Shown here one piece after another: positions 12,041 through 23,611 of a stretch of 64,000 bases of DNA. The notes under the pieces were generated by a model. It ran no database searches. It saw only the letters and a program-made list of their open reading frames with translations, and was not told the origin of the DNA. The stretch lies in the NCBI GenBank assembly GCA_963921195.1, contig OY992536.1, positions 320,433,038 to 320,497,037 on the forward strand. The letters are read 5' to 3'. This DNA is from Pegoplata infirma (taxonomy: Eukaryota; Arthropoda; Insecta; Diptera; Anthomyiidae). Within the stretch, counting starts at the first letter, position 1. Each line of letters begins with the position of its first letter. A program made the position numbers and the translations under genes.

Positions 12041-12604
12041 ATATACTACCCAAACCAGGAAAGGTTCGTAACCCATTATTTAATTTTCATATATAAACTT
12101 TGAGTAGCTGTATTTCGCCCAAATATTAACCGATTTTAATGCTTATACACTCATTTGAAAGGTAGTTTTATTCCCTTCAAGTAGGGTTGCCATTCGTACT
12201 GTTTTAAACAGTACATGTACTGTTTTTCATAAAAAGTACTGTTTTATGCACACCACCTTAAACAGTACGCAAAAGTACTGTTTTTTAAAGCGTGTACTGT
12301 TTTTGTACTGTTTTTTTATTTTTCGAAAAATGTTTCATATTTGACAAAATTTTAATATAATTCTTTAAAAGGAGCTAAATGCAAATAAATTTTATACCAC
12401 ACTCAAAAAGAAAAAATATTTAAAAAATGGGAAACTTAATTAAATTCTATAATGATTTAGCTCTATTGCCATGATTCCTTCGTTTTATCTAAATTTTTCT
12501 GAAAAATAAGAAAAAGAAAAAACTAGAAAATGGAAAAAAAAATATTTTATTGAGTTAATCTCATTTAAAGTTCCGATTGCGGGCAGACCCCATTGGGTTC
12601 GGAA

Positions 12605-14364
12605 TAGGCTTGCCAGACGTACCTTTTTCAACAGTACTCGTACTTTTTTTACTCAATGTACTTTTTTCTGCATAACACCTAAAAAAGTACGCTAAAGTAC
12701 TTTTTTAAGGCTTTTGTACTTCTTTTTGTACTTTTTTTCTGTGCTCAACGTTTTTATTAGAAAAAAACTATTGAAGAAAAATAAAATGTTAAAAATGTCT
12801 AAAGTTGTGAAGTACTTTGTTGTAAATATTATTTACAATCCTATTTTTTATATTCTTTGTTGAATAAATTGTTATAAATTGTTAAAGAAACGACGAAAAT
12901 CTAAATTTTAGCCAGAGCCGTTTTTGAAAAAATCGCTGTCAAAAGCCAACAAATTTACATTTTAAGCTTATCTCGAAAACGATGAGAGATATGAAACAAT
13001 TACTGAAAACAAAAATTATTCCTCGGGAAAAATGCATTAAAACAGCCAATTTACATTTTGCATTTGCAATGTTTTCGTTGCCGAAAATTGCACTTTTAAA
13101 TTCAGAGCTAAAACCTTCGCGTTTTGGGGGGAAAAATAACGAACTGTAAATACCGCTTTTAAAACTTCTTTATTTAATTAATTTTATCGGTTTTGTTGCT
13201 CAAAAACTTAGCAGACAAGGAAAAACAATAAAAATTAAAATTCGTTATTGATTAAATTCTACTACCTCCGTCCCAAAATAATCTTAACATTTCTATATTT
13301 TGGCTGGGATTATGGAGGATTTTTTGAAAAAGCTTTGGGTTTTTTGTTAATACATATCGGGACATATCAATAATTTAAAAATTCTTTATATCTTTGCAAT
13401 TTTTCAATTCACGTGCAAAATAGATGCAATAAACTGCATCCAGATAAATGAGACAACTGGTTTTCGACGTTACAAACAGGCATGGTGTCCACTTTGGTCG
13501 AAAAGATGAAAATTATTACAAAATGCGGCGTATGAAATAATAAATTTTACGCTAGAGGCCCTTTTAACGGTTTTTAATAAATGCATTATGGATGCAATAG
13601 GGACATCTTGCAAATATTTTTAATTAATTTTGTTACAGTTTTAGTACACTAGATTAGTATAAGATTGTTTTTTTAACTTTATCTTGTATTATTTCAACTA
13701 AAACACTGCTTAATAAAATGTTAAGTTTACTTTGGGACAAAAAAATCTATAGAAATGTTAAAAATATTTCGGGACGGAGGTAGTATTTTGAATTTATCAA
13801 AAAATTCAAGAAAGAATTAAAAAAAATCTAAAAAATTTTATTTAAAATTCTTAAAAGAATTTTATTAATTAAAAAAAAATTATTTTCATACAAACAAAAA
13901 TATTTATAACAAGTAAATATTTTAAAAATGTTTGAAAATTTATTTTTGGAAAATAAAATTCAATTTTTTTTGAGAATTTTATTTTTGGAAACAATTAAAT
14001 TTAAAATTTTTTGAGAAATTTATTTAAACAAAAATTTTATTTCAAATACCTTATGAATTTTAAATAAAATTCGAATTTTTCCCTTGTCTGGTTTTTAGAT
14101 AAGCTTAAAATGTAAATTTTTAACGTTTGATGGCGATTTTGAAAAAAAAAAACTTATTTGGCGAAGATTTTGATTTTCGTCGAAATATAGTAGTGGGGCA
14201 CCCCAGATTCATAATAAAGAAAGACATTCACAGTGCTCGCAACTTGAGGTTAATGTTGGTTCTGCCGAGGTGTGAAAAACACAATGTACTTTTTTTTTCT
14301 TAATTGTACTTCTTTTTTTTTCCTCAATGTACTTTTTTTGTCAATTCTATATCTGGCTACCCTA
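12605..14364. mobile_element. Nested hAT-like element, GTACTTTTTT word
   Basis: Ends TAGGCTTGCCAGACG and ATCTGGCTACCCTA, with an exact 8 bp duplication GTTCGGAA at 12597-12604 and 14365-14372. The subterminal word GTACTTTTTT occurs at 12620-12740 and 14286-14340. Internal inverted blocks (about 12905-12985 and 14095-14175, 'AAATTTACATTTTAAGCTTA') suggest a foldback interior. It holds a TA-flanked MITE at 13262-13783. Confidence 0.88.
13262..13783. mobile_element. Stowaway-like TA-flanked MITE
   Basis: Ends CTACCTCCGTCCCAAAATAA and TTTCGGGACGGAGGTAG, followed by further inverted sequence (AACATTTCTATA / TATAGAAATGTT), and TA on both sides. CTCCCTCCGTCC is the classic terminus of plant Stowaway (mariner superfamily) MITEs; the resemblance here is 11 of the first 13 bases or better. 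Non-coding, 522 bp. It is the innermost of four nested layers. Confidence 0.85.
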
Positions 14365-15814
14365 GTTCGGAACCATGGTTGCAGACCACCTTAAGCCCAG
14401 TCCCATTGGGTCTATTAAGGATCGTCATATATTTTTATCCAACATTTTTGTTCTTTTCGCTCTACCTTGCTTAGTTTTTAAGATACGGGAATTTAAGGGC
14501 TCAAAAGGGTTTTAGATTCTTAACGGGATAACTAAAAAACTATTACATGGAGGGATTAAGACGGTCGTGTAAAGAGCTACAAAAATGTATTTGGCATTTC
14601 TAAATTTTTAGCATTTTTAAATTTTGTGGGAATGCCCAAATTTTTAAATTCAAATTGAGGAGTCCATACATTGAAAGAGGACCGGAGATACTTTAGAGAT
14701 CTCCGGTCCGGAAATAAACACTTTTTTGCTCTTTCTTGCTTAATTTTTGAAATTTTTGAACAGTTTTTTTAAAAAATAATTTTCCTCAAATTGCATAAAA
14801 TTTACTAAACCTGAAGAAAAAACTTCATCAATTCTAAAAAGATAAATATGATGAGCTAATTGGTTGCAAATTATGTCAAAGATATTTCCAAAATTTTTAT
14901 TTAATTTTACTAAATTGTGGAAAAAAATATTTTCCCAAAATTTAGTTAGGCCTTTGTTTGAGTGCAATAATACCGTTTTTGCGTTTGCTTTTTGAAGTCG
15001 TGTTTTAATTAAAACACTCTTTTATGGGGTTTTTCATATGTTTTTGATAGGAAAACCGGCGTTTTAGTTAAGCGAGAGCATAGACTACAAAAGCTTTACA
15101 ACTAAGATATCGCGGCAACTAAGACAAATGCTCCAAAAAGTCAATCGGATTTTTTTTCAACTCTGATAAAAAAAAAATAGAATAAATTTGAGACGGTTTA
15201 CCTAAAATGTTCTCCCGTTCTGTTAACAATTTTTCATACTCGATTTGGCTGAAATCTGTTTGAAATCAGGATAAAAGGGCTAAGTTTTTGTAGTTTGATA
15301 TAAAATAAGACTTTTAAAAAAGTACTGTTTTTATTTGCAATGTACTGTTTTTTGATACCAAATGTACTGTTATTCCCTATTTCAAATCTGGTAACCCTAC
15401 CTTCAAGAATCATTAATTGAAGATAATATTTTTAAAAAAATAGCTTTGTTACAAAACAATAGCTTCATGTACTCAAAATTAACTACTTTTTATTTTGACC
15501 ATTTTAAGTTCGTACTGCATATTAAAGATTAATAAATTTTTTGTGACGTAACCCTTGGATTAAATAACGGCTTTAATTCGATTATTTATAGAACTTATTA
15601 AAGTTTTACACTTACTAGTGGTGATGGAATCCCATATTTCATGTATTTTTACTTTCCATCCACAAATATGTGATTGGCGGTCGTTTTTAAGCGCCATTCA
15701 TAATCGCCAACACCAAATCAATCGGATTTAAGTTCGGACATGATGAGGTATAGTTTAGGACACTAATTTTGTTTGTTCCGAACCTTTTTTTTCTGATTTT
15801 AAAAATATGGACTC

Positions 15815-16480
15815 TTATTGGATGGTGATTCCCCAAAAGATATCACGTTTTCAACTGATTTCATTAGGGGTTCCCCTACCATATTTAATTGGACATGCCG
15901 ATTTGAATGGCCCAAAATAAACAAAAAAAACAAAATCTACGCGAAATTCTAAGAAAATTTTCCCAAGATACCATTGGTCCAAATTCAAACCTTATACTGC
16001 GCCTATCGACATGAAGATTGATCTACTCTTCATAAGCAAAACAAAGCAGTATTTATGTAAATATCATAATTTAGTTAAAATACCTTAATTCAACCGACGA
16101 CTATGGTACCAAAGGTCATAATCGGATTTGACACATCAAAAACATTAGGAAAAACCTATTTTGGTCCCAGGTATTCTCTTGAATTGATGCGTTTTGACTC
16201 CAAAATGATATTTACATAAATACTGCTTTGTTTTGCTTATGAAGAGTAGATCAATCTTCATGTCGATAGGCCTAGTATAAGGTTTGAATTTGGACCAATG
16301 GTATCTTGGGAAAATTTTCTTAGAATTTCTCGCAGATTTTGTTTTTTTGTTTATTTTGGGCCATTCAAATCGGCCCGTTCTATTAAATATGGTAGGGCAA
16401 CCCCTAATGAAATCAGTTGAAAACGTGATATCTTTTGGGGAATCACCTTCCAACAAGAGTCCATATTTTTAAAATTAGCA
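15815..16480. repeat. Central hairpin of the foldback
   Basis: 15815-16063 and 16208-16475 are near-perfect inverted copies. Matching blocks include 'CACGTTTTCAACTGATTTCA', 'TTGGTCCAAATTCAAACC' and 'CAGTATTTATGTAAATATC'. The loop at 16064-16207 is unpaired and has no frame. This is the part of the outer palindrome left free of insertions. Confidence 0.85.
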
Positions 16481-16486
16481 AAAAAA

Positions 16487-17209
16487 CCCAGCAAAACTTT
16501 GGTAATGGGTAGTGATTATATAACACATTACCAGGTAATGTATATACCTTATTTTTAGCATTATTTTGGGATGTCTTACCAAACATTTGTTCCACAACGT
16601 ATTATTTTAATTTGAAAAATAATGCATTACTAATAATTTGCTACGTAATGCATGATTATTGAAAAAAATGTATTTCATATTTATTATTTCTAAACATTAA
16701 ATCATGGATGACTTATATTTGGTTACATTATGTATTATTTCAAAGTTTGAAATAATGCATTATTTATAATTGGATGCATAATTCATTACAATAACATAAA
16801 AAATAATTATTTTATAAAAAAATGCATAAGTTTAAACTAGAGATGGGCTCACGACAGGAAATTTCTAACGACACACAATCAAGAGCATATTTTATCTATT
16901 TACAATCACGTGAGTAAATTTAATACAAAATTACTTTTTCACTACTCGTAACACCTTATATATTATCTTCTGGTATGCTATATTATTTCATTTCTCGTAA
17001 CCTATAAAATATCATATATTTTACACCTTACTCGTATTCTTCGTTATAAATTTATGACTTATTTTTTACCTTACTGGTATTCTTTGTGATAATGTAGATG
17101 CATTACTTTGAGTCTCATCGCCTGTTAAAATCATCAATGCTGCAATGTATAAAATAAGAGATCATATACCTTATTTTATACCTTATTTGGTAATCTAAGT
17201 TTTGCTGGG
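16487..17209 (+). mobile_element. MITE X, copy 1, CCCAGCAAAACTT ends
   Basis: Ends CCCAGCAAAACTT and AAGTTTTGCTGGG. Subterminal AT-rich words TAATGCATTATT and TAATGTGTTATATAATCAC are repeated. It carries a buried piece of the CACTCACG family ('AGAGATGGGCTCACGACAGG', 16843). It sits in an A-run of the right foldback arm, so the duplication length cannot be read. Copy 2 at 20036-21211 lies in the opposite orientation. Confidence 0.8.
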
Positions 17210-17512
17210 AAGGTTCAGATCAAACAAAATTAGTGTCCTAAACTATACCTCATCATGTCCGGACTTAAATCCGATTGATTTGATGTTGGCGATTATGAAT
17301 GGCACTTAAAAACGACCCCCAATCACATATTTGTGGATGGAAAGTAAAAATACATGAGTTATGGAATTCCATCACCACTAGTAAGTGTAAAACTTTAATA
17401 AGTTCGATAAATAATCGAATTAAAGCCGTTATTTAATCCAAGGGTTACGTCACAAAAAATTTGCTAATCTTTTATATGCAGTACGAACTTAAAATGGTCA
17501 AAATAATAAGTA

Positions 17513-19958
17513 CCCGAGTAAAAATAAACATATATAACAATATATAACTTGATACAAACATAACAAATCATATATGATTATTAGACCGACTCACCTTACA
17601 TGGGCAAAAAAAAAGTTCAAGTTGTACCCCCCTCAAAATTAACTTTGACATGTTTTATGAAGATTCCCAAAATATTTGGGCTCTAGCGATAATCTCCCGT
17701 GAGCTAAACCGCGTCAAAAAAGGGTCCAAAAATGGTATTTTTCATGAATAAAAAAATCAGTAAATTTTTTTTTGTCCAATGAATGACCAAATATAATAGA
17801 TATTTAGGAATTCTTTGAATCTACATTAAAACATTTTAAAAATCCAACCACAGACTCGAGATAACGAGATGTTTACGTCAGTTTTTTGATGCTTTTCAAT
17901 TCGATTTTAATGAGAACTTAAATAACTTTGGTATTTTTTGTCCGATTTTCACTTATAATACATCGTTAGAAAGGTGTTGACCACCGCTTTGGATTTTAGT
18001 CAAAAATTAACCCTTAACTGCACTGCCTAACTTTTTTATAACATTTACTTCGACATCATTTAAAACCGTTTTATAACCACAAAAAGCATATCTTTGTGCA
18101 GGAAACACGTTTAATTAATATATTTGGCCGCAATTAATTTAACCCATGCATGATCAAAATATTTTGGCAAACATTTTTCAAAAATTTTTTGCGGAAATTA
18201 TTGAAAGCTAGTTCTAATACTTTAAAAAAATAAAATTAAATAAGGTTTTGTTTATTTTAGTCAATAATTAACCCTTAACTGCACTGTCTTAATTTTTTAT
18301 AACATTTACTTCGATATCATTAAAAACCCATTATATAACCACAAAAAACATATCTTTGTGCAGGAAACACGTTTAATTATTATATTTGGCCACAATTAAT
18401 TTAACCTATCCATGATCAAAATATTTTGGCAAACATTTTTAAAAAAGTTTTTGCGGAAATTATTGAAAGCTAGTTGTAATACTTTAAAAAAATATAATTA
18501 AATAAGGTTTTTGTTTATCTAGACGTCCTTATTAATATCAAATAATTATTACGTGTACCACATTCCCGGTCAAATTTTTTTCGAAATTTGTATGTGCAAA
18601 TTAATTTTAAAAATAATATATAAACAAATTTTGGTCTTAATCGCATATATTCGTGCAAAAAACGCAAAAACCTTTTTTATTTTATTTTTTTAAAGTATTT
18701 CTGCTAGCTTTCAATAATTTCCGCAAAAACTTTTTTAAAAATTTTTGCCAAAATATTTTGGTCATGCATGGGTTAAATTAATTGTGGCCAAATATATTAA
18801 TTAAACGTGTTTCCTGCACAAAGATATGCTTTTTGTGGTTATAAAATGTTTTTTTAATGATGTCGAAGTAAATGTTATAAAAAAGTAAGACAGTACAGTT
18901 AAGGGTTAATTTTTGACTAAAATCCCAAGCGGTGATCAACACCTTTCTAACGATGTATTAGAAGTGAAAATCGGACAAAAAATAACAAAGTTATTTAAGT
19001 TTTCAGTAAAATCGAATTGAAAAGCATCAAAAAACTGACGTAAACATCTCTTTATCTCGAGTCTGTGGTTAGATTTTTAAAATGTTTTAATGCAGAATCA
19101 AAGAATTCCTAAATATCTATTATATTTGCTCATTCATTGGACAAAAAAAAAATTTGCTGGATTTTATATTCATGAAAAATACCATTTTTGGACCCTTTTT
19201 TGACGCGGTTTAGCTCACGGGAGATTATCGCTAGAGCCCAAATATTTTGGGAATCTTCATAAAACATGTCAAAGTTAATTTTGAGGGGGGTACATCATCA
19301 ACTTTTTTTTTTGAGTCACTCTAATGATTATACATCCCGTGAGGTATTTTCTAATTTTTTTAAATGCAGTCATATGTTGTAATATATAATTTAATCATGA
19401 TTCGGATCAAAAGGTATACGGTTGATATAAATATATGAAATAATATTAGGGCCAATACAAAATTTGTTTTTCTGTATAATTTAATATAAAATTATATATA
19501 GCTTATACTGTTCCATACATAAATGTTTCCAATTAAATGTTTCCAATTAACCAAAAATGTTCTAAGTTTTTTAAGCACAGTATAAGAAACTTTTAAAATG
19601 TTCCTAAATATTTCCTTGTTAGGGTTATGTATATCACCTATCTGGTTCGAAGCGTACCCAAACAGTTTTTTTGTTTTAGAAAACTATATATTTGGTGAAT
19701 GTATCGTTGACCTGTGGTGTAACTCACCCAAACCAAAACACACCAAGATTTTTTATGTTTTTATGCAATTAGATCTAATTGGATCCAATGAAATATGGCA
19801 ATGTCTGGTCAAAACTCGGATGAAATCGAATCGTATTTTATACAAGTTGATCTTTTTTAATGCAAAAATATCCACCATTATTCGGATTAAATTGCGTATA
19901 AATATATATTGTGTTATATATCATTATGTATTGCATCATATAAAAATTTTTACTCGGG
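17513..19958. mobile_element. TA-flanked element with CCCGAGTAAAAAT ends
   Basis: Ends CCCGAGTAAAAAT and ATTTTTACTCGGG with TA duplicated at 17511-17512 and 19959-19960. Removing it restores the foldback arm 'AAAATAATAAG TA GTTAATTTTG', which pairs with the left arm at 15475-15500. Interior: AT-rich flanks plus a palindromic element (17583-19323). A 125-codon frame at 19598-19975 resembles no known protein and is probably chance. Confidence 0.85.
17583..19323. mobile_element. Palindromic element with 8 bp target duplication
   Basis: Starts TAGACCGACTCACC, ends TTGAGTCACTCTA, with an exact 8 bp duplication ATGATTAT at 17575-17582 and 19324-19331. The arms are long inverted copies (17600-17990 against 18925-19310; shared blocks 'GGTTTAGCTCACGGGAGAT' and 'GAATTCCTAAATATCTATTA'). 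In the left half a block of about 257 bp, beginning 'TTAACCCTTAACTGCACTG', occurs twice in tandem (about 18008 and 18265) and once inverted (about 18650-18910). Non-coding. Confidence 0.85.
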
Positions 19959-20510
19959 TAGTTAATTTTGTGTAGATGAAGCTATTGTTTTTTAACAAAG
20001 CAAATTTTTTAAAAATATTATCTTTAATTAATAATCCCAGCAAAACTTAGATTACCAAATAAGGTATAAAATAAGGTATAGGATCTCTTATTTTATACAT
20101 TGCAGCATTGATGATTTTAACAGGCGATGAGACTCAAAGTAATGCATCCACATTATCACAAAGAATACCAGTAAGGTATAAAATAAGTCATAAATTAATA
20201 ACGAAGAATACGAGTAAGGTGTAAAATATATGATATTTTATAGGTTACGATAAATGAAATAATATAGCATACCAGAAGATAATATATAAGGTGTTACGAG
20301 TAGTGAAAAAGTAATTTTGTATTAAATTTACTCACGTGATTGTAAGTGAGTGTGAGTAGATAAAATATGCTCGTGAGTGTGTGTCGTTAGAAATTTCCTG
20401 TCGTGAGCTCTAGTTTAAACTTATGCATTTTTTTATAAAATAATTATTTTTTATGTTATTGTAATGCATTATTTCAAACTTTCAAATAATACATAATGTA
20501 ACCAAATATA

Positions 20511-20972
20511 GGTTAGGTTAGGGTGGCGGTGTACGATTTACACCTCGCATAGACCTTTTGGTCCATAGCGATACCACAAAACTTTTTTCTTTTTCGCTAG
20601 CGGCGCAAGTTAAACACGTTCAAAGTCATTGCGAATCTCTTTAATATTCTAAGATCCATTCGCGTTATATCCTCCAAAGTATTAAAGCTTATCTGACCAG
20701 AATCGATCGGCGACTTCTTGCCACCGCTGGACAGTGACAAAGTATGTGTTCTATCGTTTCATCCACTCCTGGTGAGCCGCATCTTTTACAACTGGCGTCC
20801 GGGATGAGTCTAATATTCTTAGCATGAATGCCGATGAGACAGTGACCAGTTATTATTCCCGTCAGAGCTCAACATTCCCTTCTCGTAAGTGATAAAAGGT
20901 ATTTAGTTTTCCCTTGGTCATAAGTTGGCCATAAAGTTCTGCTGATTTTGCATGTTGTTAGTTGTCCCCACT
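20511..20972 (-). mobile_element. 5'-truncated LINE 3' end, third family
   Basis: A 462 bp minus-strand insertion with an exact 12 bp target duplication TAACCAAATATA (20499-20510, 20973-20984). Its 3' end is the tail AACCTAACC, not poly(A). It encodes the end of ORF2 (20689-20970). It differs from the LINEs at 38259/60311 and 44645. Confidence 0.88.
20689..20970 (-). pseudogene. LINE ORF2 C-terminus with zinc knuckle
   Basis: Translation contains ALTGIITGHCLIGIHAKNIR, then CKRCGSPGVDETIEHILCHC, then PAVARSR and a stop. The C-x2-C ... H-x4-C knuckle followed by P-A-x-x-R is the C-terminal nucleic-acid-binding motif of LINE ORF2 proteins. One in-frame TGA precedes 'ALTG'. Only about 90 codons are present; RT and RNase H were lost by 5' truncation. 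Confidence 0.8.
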
Positions 20973-21357
20973 TAACCAAATATAAGTCATCCATGATTTA
21001 ATGTTTAGAAATAATAAATATGAAATACATTTTTTCCAATAATCATGCATTACGTAGCAAATTATTAGTAATGCATTATTTTTCACTTGAAAATAATACG
21101 TTGTGGAACAAATGTTTGGTAAGACATCCTAAAATAATGCTAAAAATAAGGTATATACATTACCTGGTAATGTGTTATATAATCACTACCCATTACTAAA
21201 GTTTTGCTGGGATTCTTGAAGGGAATAAAATTACCTTTCAAATGAGTGTATAAGCATTAAAATCGGTTAATATTTGGGCGAAATACAGCTACTCAAAGTT
21301 TATATATGAAAATTAAATAGTGGGGTACGAACCTTTCCTGGTTAGGGTAGTATATAT

Positions 21358-22085
21358 ATTTGTAATTCAAAGATTCAATTTGTAATTCGACATTCAAGCA
21401 AGTTTAGGTTTTGTAAAAATGGTGACAAAATTGGGTAACGGCATTTCATTGGACCACCAAAATTGCGAAATTATTATTTTTTTACTTTTTAACAGCAAAT
21501 ATCTTAAAAACAGTACGTGCTTGCTGTGCAGAGAGGTGTGTCGAACATTCTACTTGTAATACGAACATTTTATTTGAATTTCGAAAATTTTGTTTTTAAT
21601 TCGAAAATTCAAATTGTAATTCGACAAAAGCCGATTGTAATTCGACAAAAATCAATTGTTATTCGAAAATTTCAATTGTAATTCGAAAAAGCTCAATTGT
21701 AATTCAAAATATATTTATTGTAATTCAAAAAACATTAATTGTAATTTGAAAAACATCAATTGTAATTCGAAAAACATTAACTGTAATTCGAAAAAGATCA
21801 ATTGTAATTTGAAAAAGATAAATTGTAATTCGAAAAAGATTAATTGTTATTCGAAAAAGATCAATGAAAATTCAGTTGATATTTTTCAAATTAAAACTTT
21901 TACTGACTTTTTTCTATTTCGCATTACAATTGATTTTCGAATTACAATTGATTTTCGAATTACAATTGATCTATTTTGAATTACACTTGATCTTTAACGA
22001 ATTAATAATTTACGAGTAACATATGGAATCTATGAATTACAATTGAAATTTTTGAATTACAAATGGAGTATTTGAATGTGATGCA
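21358..22085. repeat. 21 bp repeat array with inverted second half
   Basis: Degenerate 21 bp units of the form AATTGTAATTCGAAAAAGATC run in tandem from about 21360 to 21870. After the junction 'TCAGTTGATATTTTTC' (21879-21894) they run inverted (GAATTACAATTGATTTTC) to about 22075. This is a foldback design. The same repeat occurs at 11510, 33340, 34100, 40800, 49860, 50930 and 52610. The stretch at the junction is the empty site for element W1. Confidence 0.75.
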
Positions 22086-22254
22086 GTTTCTTTTACCATG
22101 ATGAGGTTTGACTCAGTCCGTCCAGAGTTGCCAGAGGTCTGCCTCCTTGAAGATATTTCGTCGCTAAGAAGTTTGGTCTGACATCGTACACAGCTTCAAT
22201 ATATCTACCGTAAGTTCAAGCTCGAGTTGGTTAGTAGTCGGGTTCGCAAAATCC

Positions 22255-23560
22255 ATCGGTGTATTTAAAATAGCAGCTGACTCACTAGGCGAAACAATAT
22301 CAGTTGTGATTCTAACCACGATTAGTATAAATTTTAATAACTCACGAGAAGAAACAATATCAGTTGAGTCGGGTAGAATCGGTAACTCACGAAAAGAAAT
22401 AATATCAGCTGACTAGGGAAGTCTCCCTAGTATCACCCGCGGATCTTTATGGAATTGGTTTTATTTTGTAGATCAGAAAAAAAAAGGGACACATATTTTT
22501 TTAGCGGTCCAAATTCATGTTTAGGGGGTAAAAAAGAGGGGGGAACCCAAAGCCATTTTTCAGTTTTTTTCGTTTATCTCCTATATTATACAAAGAAACC
22601 TAGTCATGTCGTGTCCAAACATGCACAACTTTTCGTCATATTAAGTAAAATACCAAAATTTTAGGACATTTTTGTAATAAGTCGAAAAATATTAACTTCT
22701 TTGGCCCGTTGTTAGCACCACGAGATAGGTAATCGTGGTGCTAAATCGCTTTAATCTGATACCACACATGACTATATTAATTTTGTGTAAATAGGCGTAA
22801 ATCGTAAAAAACCTAAAAAGGTCAATTGCCCCCCATACAAATCGACACCCCCCCCCCCTAAAAATGAGTTTGGGCCGCTAAAAAAAAATACGTGTCGAAT
22901 TAATTTTCGTTCTTAACAACATATCCAAATTTCATGAAGATCGGAGGGTGACACCAAGGAGACTTCCCTTGTGAGTCGGGTTTTAAATACGAATGGTATA
23001 AAGCTAAGTAACTCACAAGATATCTTGTGAGTCGGTTTAAATCGGGTTAAGTCGAATCGGGTTCCAACTACAAATGGTAACTCACGAGAAGAAAAAATAT
23101 CAGGTGAGTCGGGTTCTAAATACGATTAGTATAAATAAAATCGGGTTACGTCGGATTGGGTACTAAATGCGAAGGGTAACTCACAAAAAGAAACAATATC
23201 AGGTGAGTTGGTTGCTAAATACGATTAGTATAAATCTAAGTAACTCACGAGAGAAACAATACCAGGTGAGTCGGGTTAAGACGAATCGGGTTCTAAGTAC
23301 GAATGGTGACTCACGAGAAGAAACAATATCAGGTGAGCCGGATTCTAAATACAGTTATTATAAATCTAAGTAACTCACGAGAAAAAAAATATCAGATGAG
23401 TCGGTTTAAATCGGGTTAAGTCGGATCGGTTTCTAAATACGAATGGTAACTCCCAAAAAGAAACGGTATCAGATGAGTCGTTTAACTACGATACGTAAAA
23501 TATAAGTAACTCACGAGGGAAACAATGTCAAGTGAGTCGGGTACTAAGTACAATACGCAA
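22255..23560. repeat. Minisatellite with GTGAGTCGGGTT units, alternating lengths
   Basis: Imperfect tandem array. Two unit types alternate: a short one of about 62 bp (GTGAGTCGGGTT, CTAAATACGATTAGTATAAA, GTAACTCACGAG, AAACAATATCAG) and a longer one of about 76 bp that adds 'TTTAAATCGGGTTAAGTCGG'. Together they give a dimer of about 138 bp. The array is split at 22413-22971 by a Harbinger-like MITE. The preceding 22086-22255 is unrecognised single-copy-looking sequence. Confidence 0.75.
22413..22971 (+). mobile_element. Harbinger-like MITE Y, copy 1
   Basis: Ends CTAGGGAAGTCTCC and GGAGACTTCCCTTG with a 3 bp duplication TGA (22410-22412, 22972-22974). The interior is semi-palindromic (AAATTCATGTTTAGGGGGT near 22513; CCCCTAAAAATGAGTTTGGG near 22855). 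Copy 2 at 29835-31775 is inverted and has duplication TAA. Three-base duplications point to PIF/Harbinger (inference). Confidence 0.8.
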
Positions 23561-23611
23561 AAATATCAGACTAACTACAACTAAACTATTTGTAATTACT
23601 TGTACATCTAG

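Larger units (their letters stand above)
12182..15399. mobile_element. hAT-like element, GTACTGTTTTT word, carrying a nested element
   Basis: Ends TAGGGTTGCCATTCG and CTGGTAACCCTA, with an exact 8 bp duplication CCTTCAAG at 12174-12181 and 15400-15407. The subterminal word GTACTGTTTT is repeated at 12198-12310 and 15321-15375. The right interior (14380-14730) is homologous to 44250-44460 ('TTGCTTAGTTTTT', 'AGATACGG'). It holds a second hAT-like element at 12605-14364. Confidence 0.9.
20036..21211 (-). mobile_element. MITE X, copy 2, split by a LINE end
   Basis: Same CCCAGCAAAACTT ends as copy 1 and inverted relative to it. Without the LINE insertion and its duplicated target it is 702 bp, against 723 bp for copy 1. 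It also carries the buried CACTCACG-family piece (20340-20410). It sits in the right arm of the outer foldback. Confidence 0.8.
12041..21357. mobile_element. Composite palindromic foldback element with nested insertions
   Basis: The outer ends are inverted: 'ATACTACCCAAACCAGGAAA' on the left and 'CTTTCCTGGTTAGGGTAGTA' on the right. Subtracting four insertions (12182-15399, 16487-17209, 17513-19958, 20036-21211) leaves about 1.74 kb that folds on itself: left arm = 12041-12181 + 15408-16063, right arm = 16208-16486 + 17210-17510 + 19961-20035 + 21212-21357, with a loop of about 140 bp at 16064-16207. Arms match base for base over long blocks, e.g. 'GGTGATTCCCCAAAAGATAT' at 15822 against its complement near 16445. 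No open frame. Confidence 0.85.

Noticed and set aside
19598..19975. A 125-codon frame inside the TA element at 17513
   Set aside because: Composition follows the AT-rich DNA, no domain seen, and it runs over the element's right end into the foldback arm.
21656..21979. A 107-codon frame with NCNSKKI repeats
   Set aside because: Translation of the 21 bp repeat (a multiple of three, so stops are avoided); not a protein.
22449..22664. A 71-codon frame in MITE Y copy 1
   Set aside because: Copy 2 does not keep the frame; the element is non-coding.
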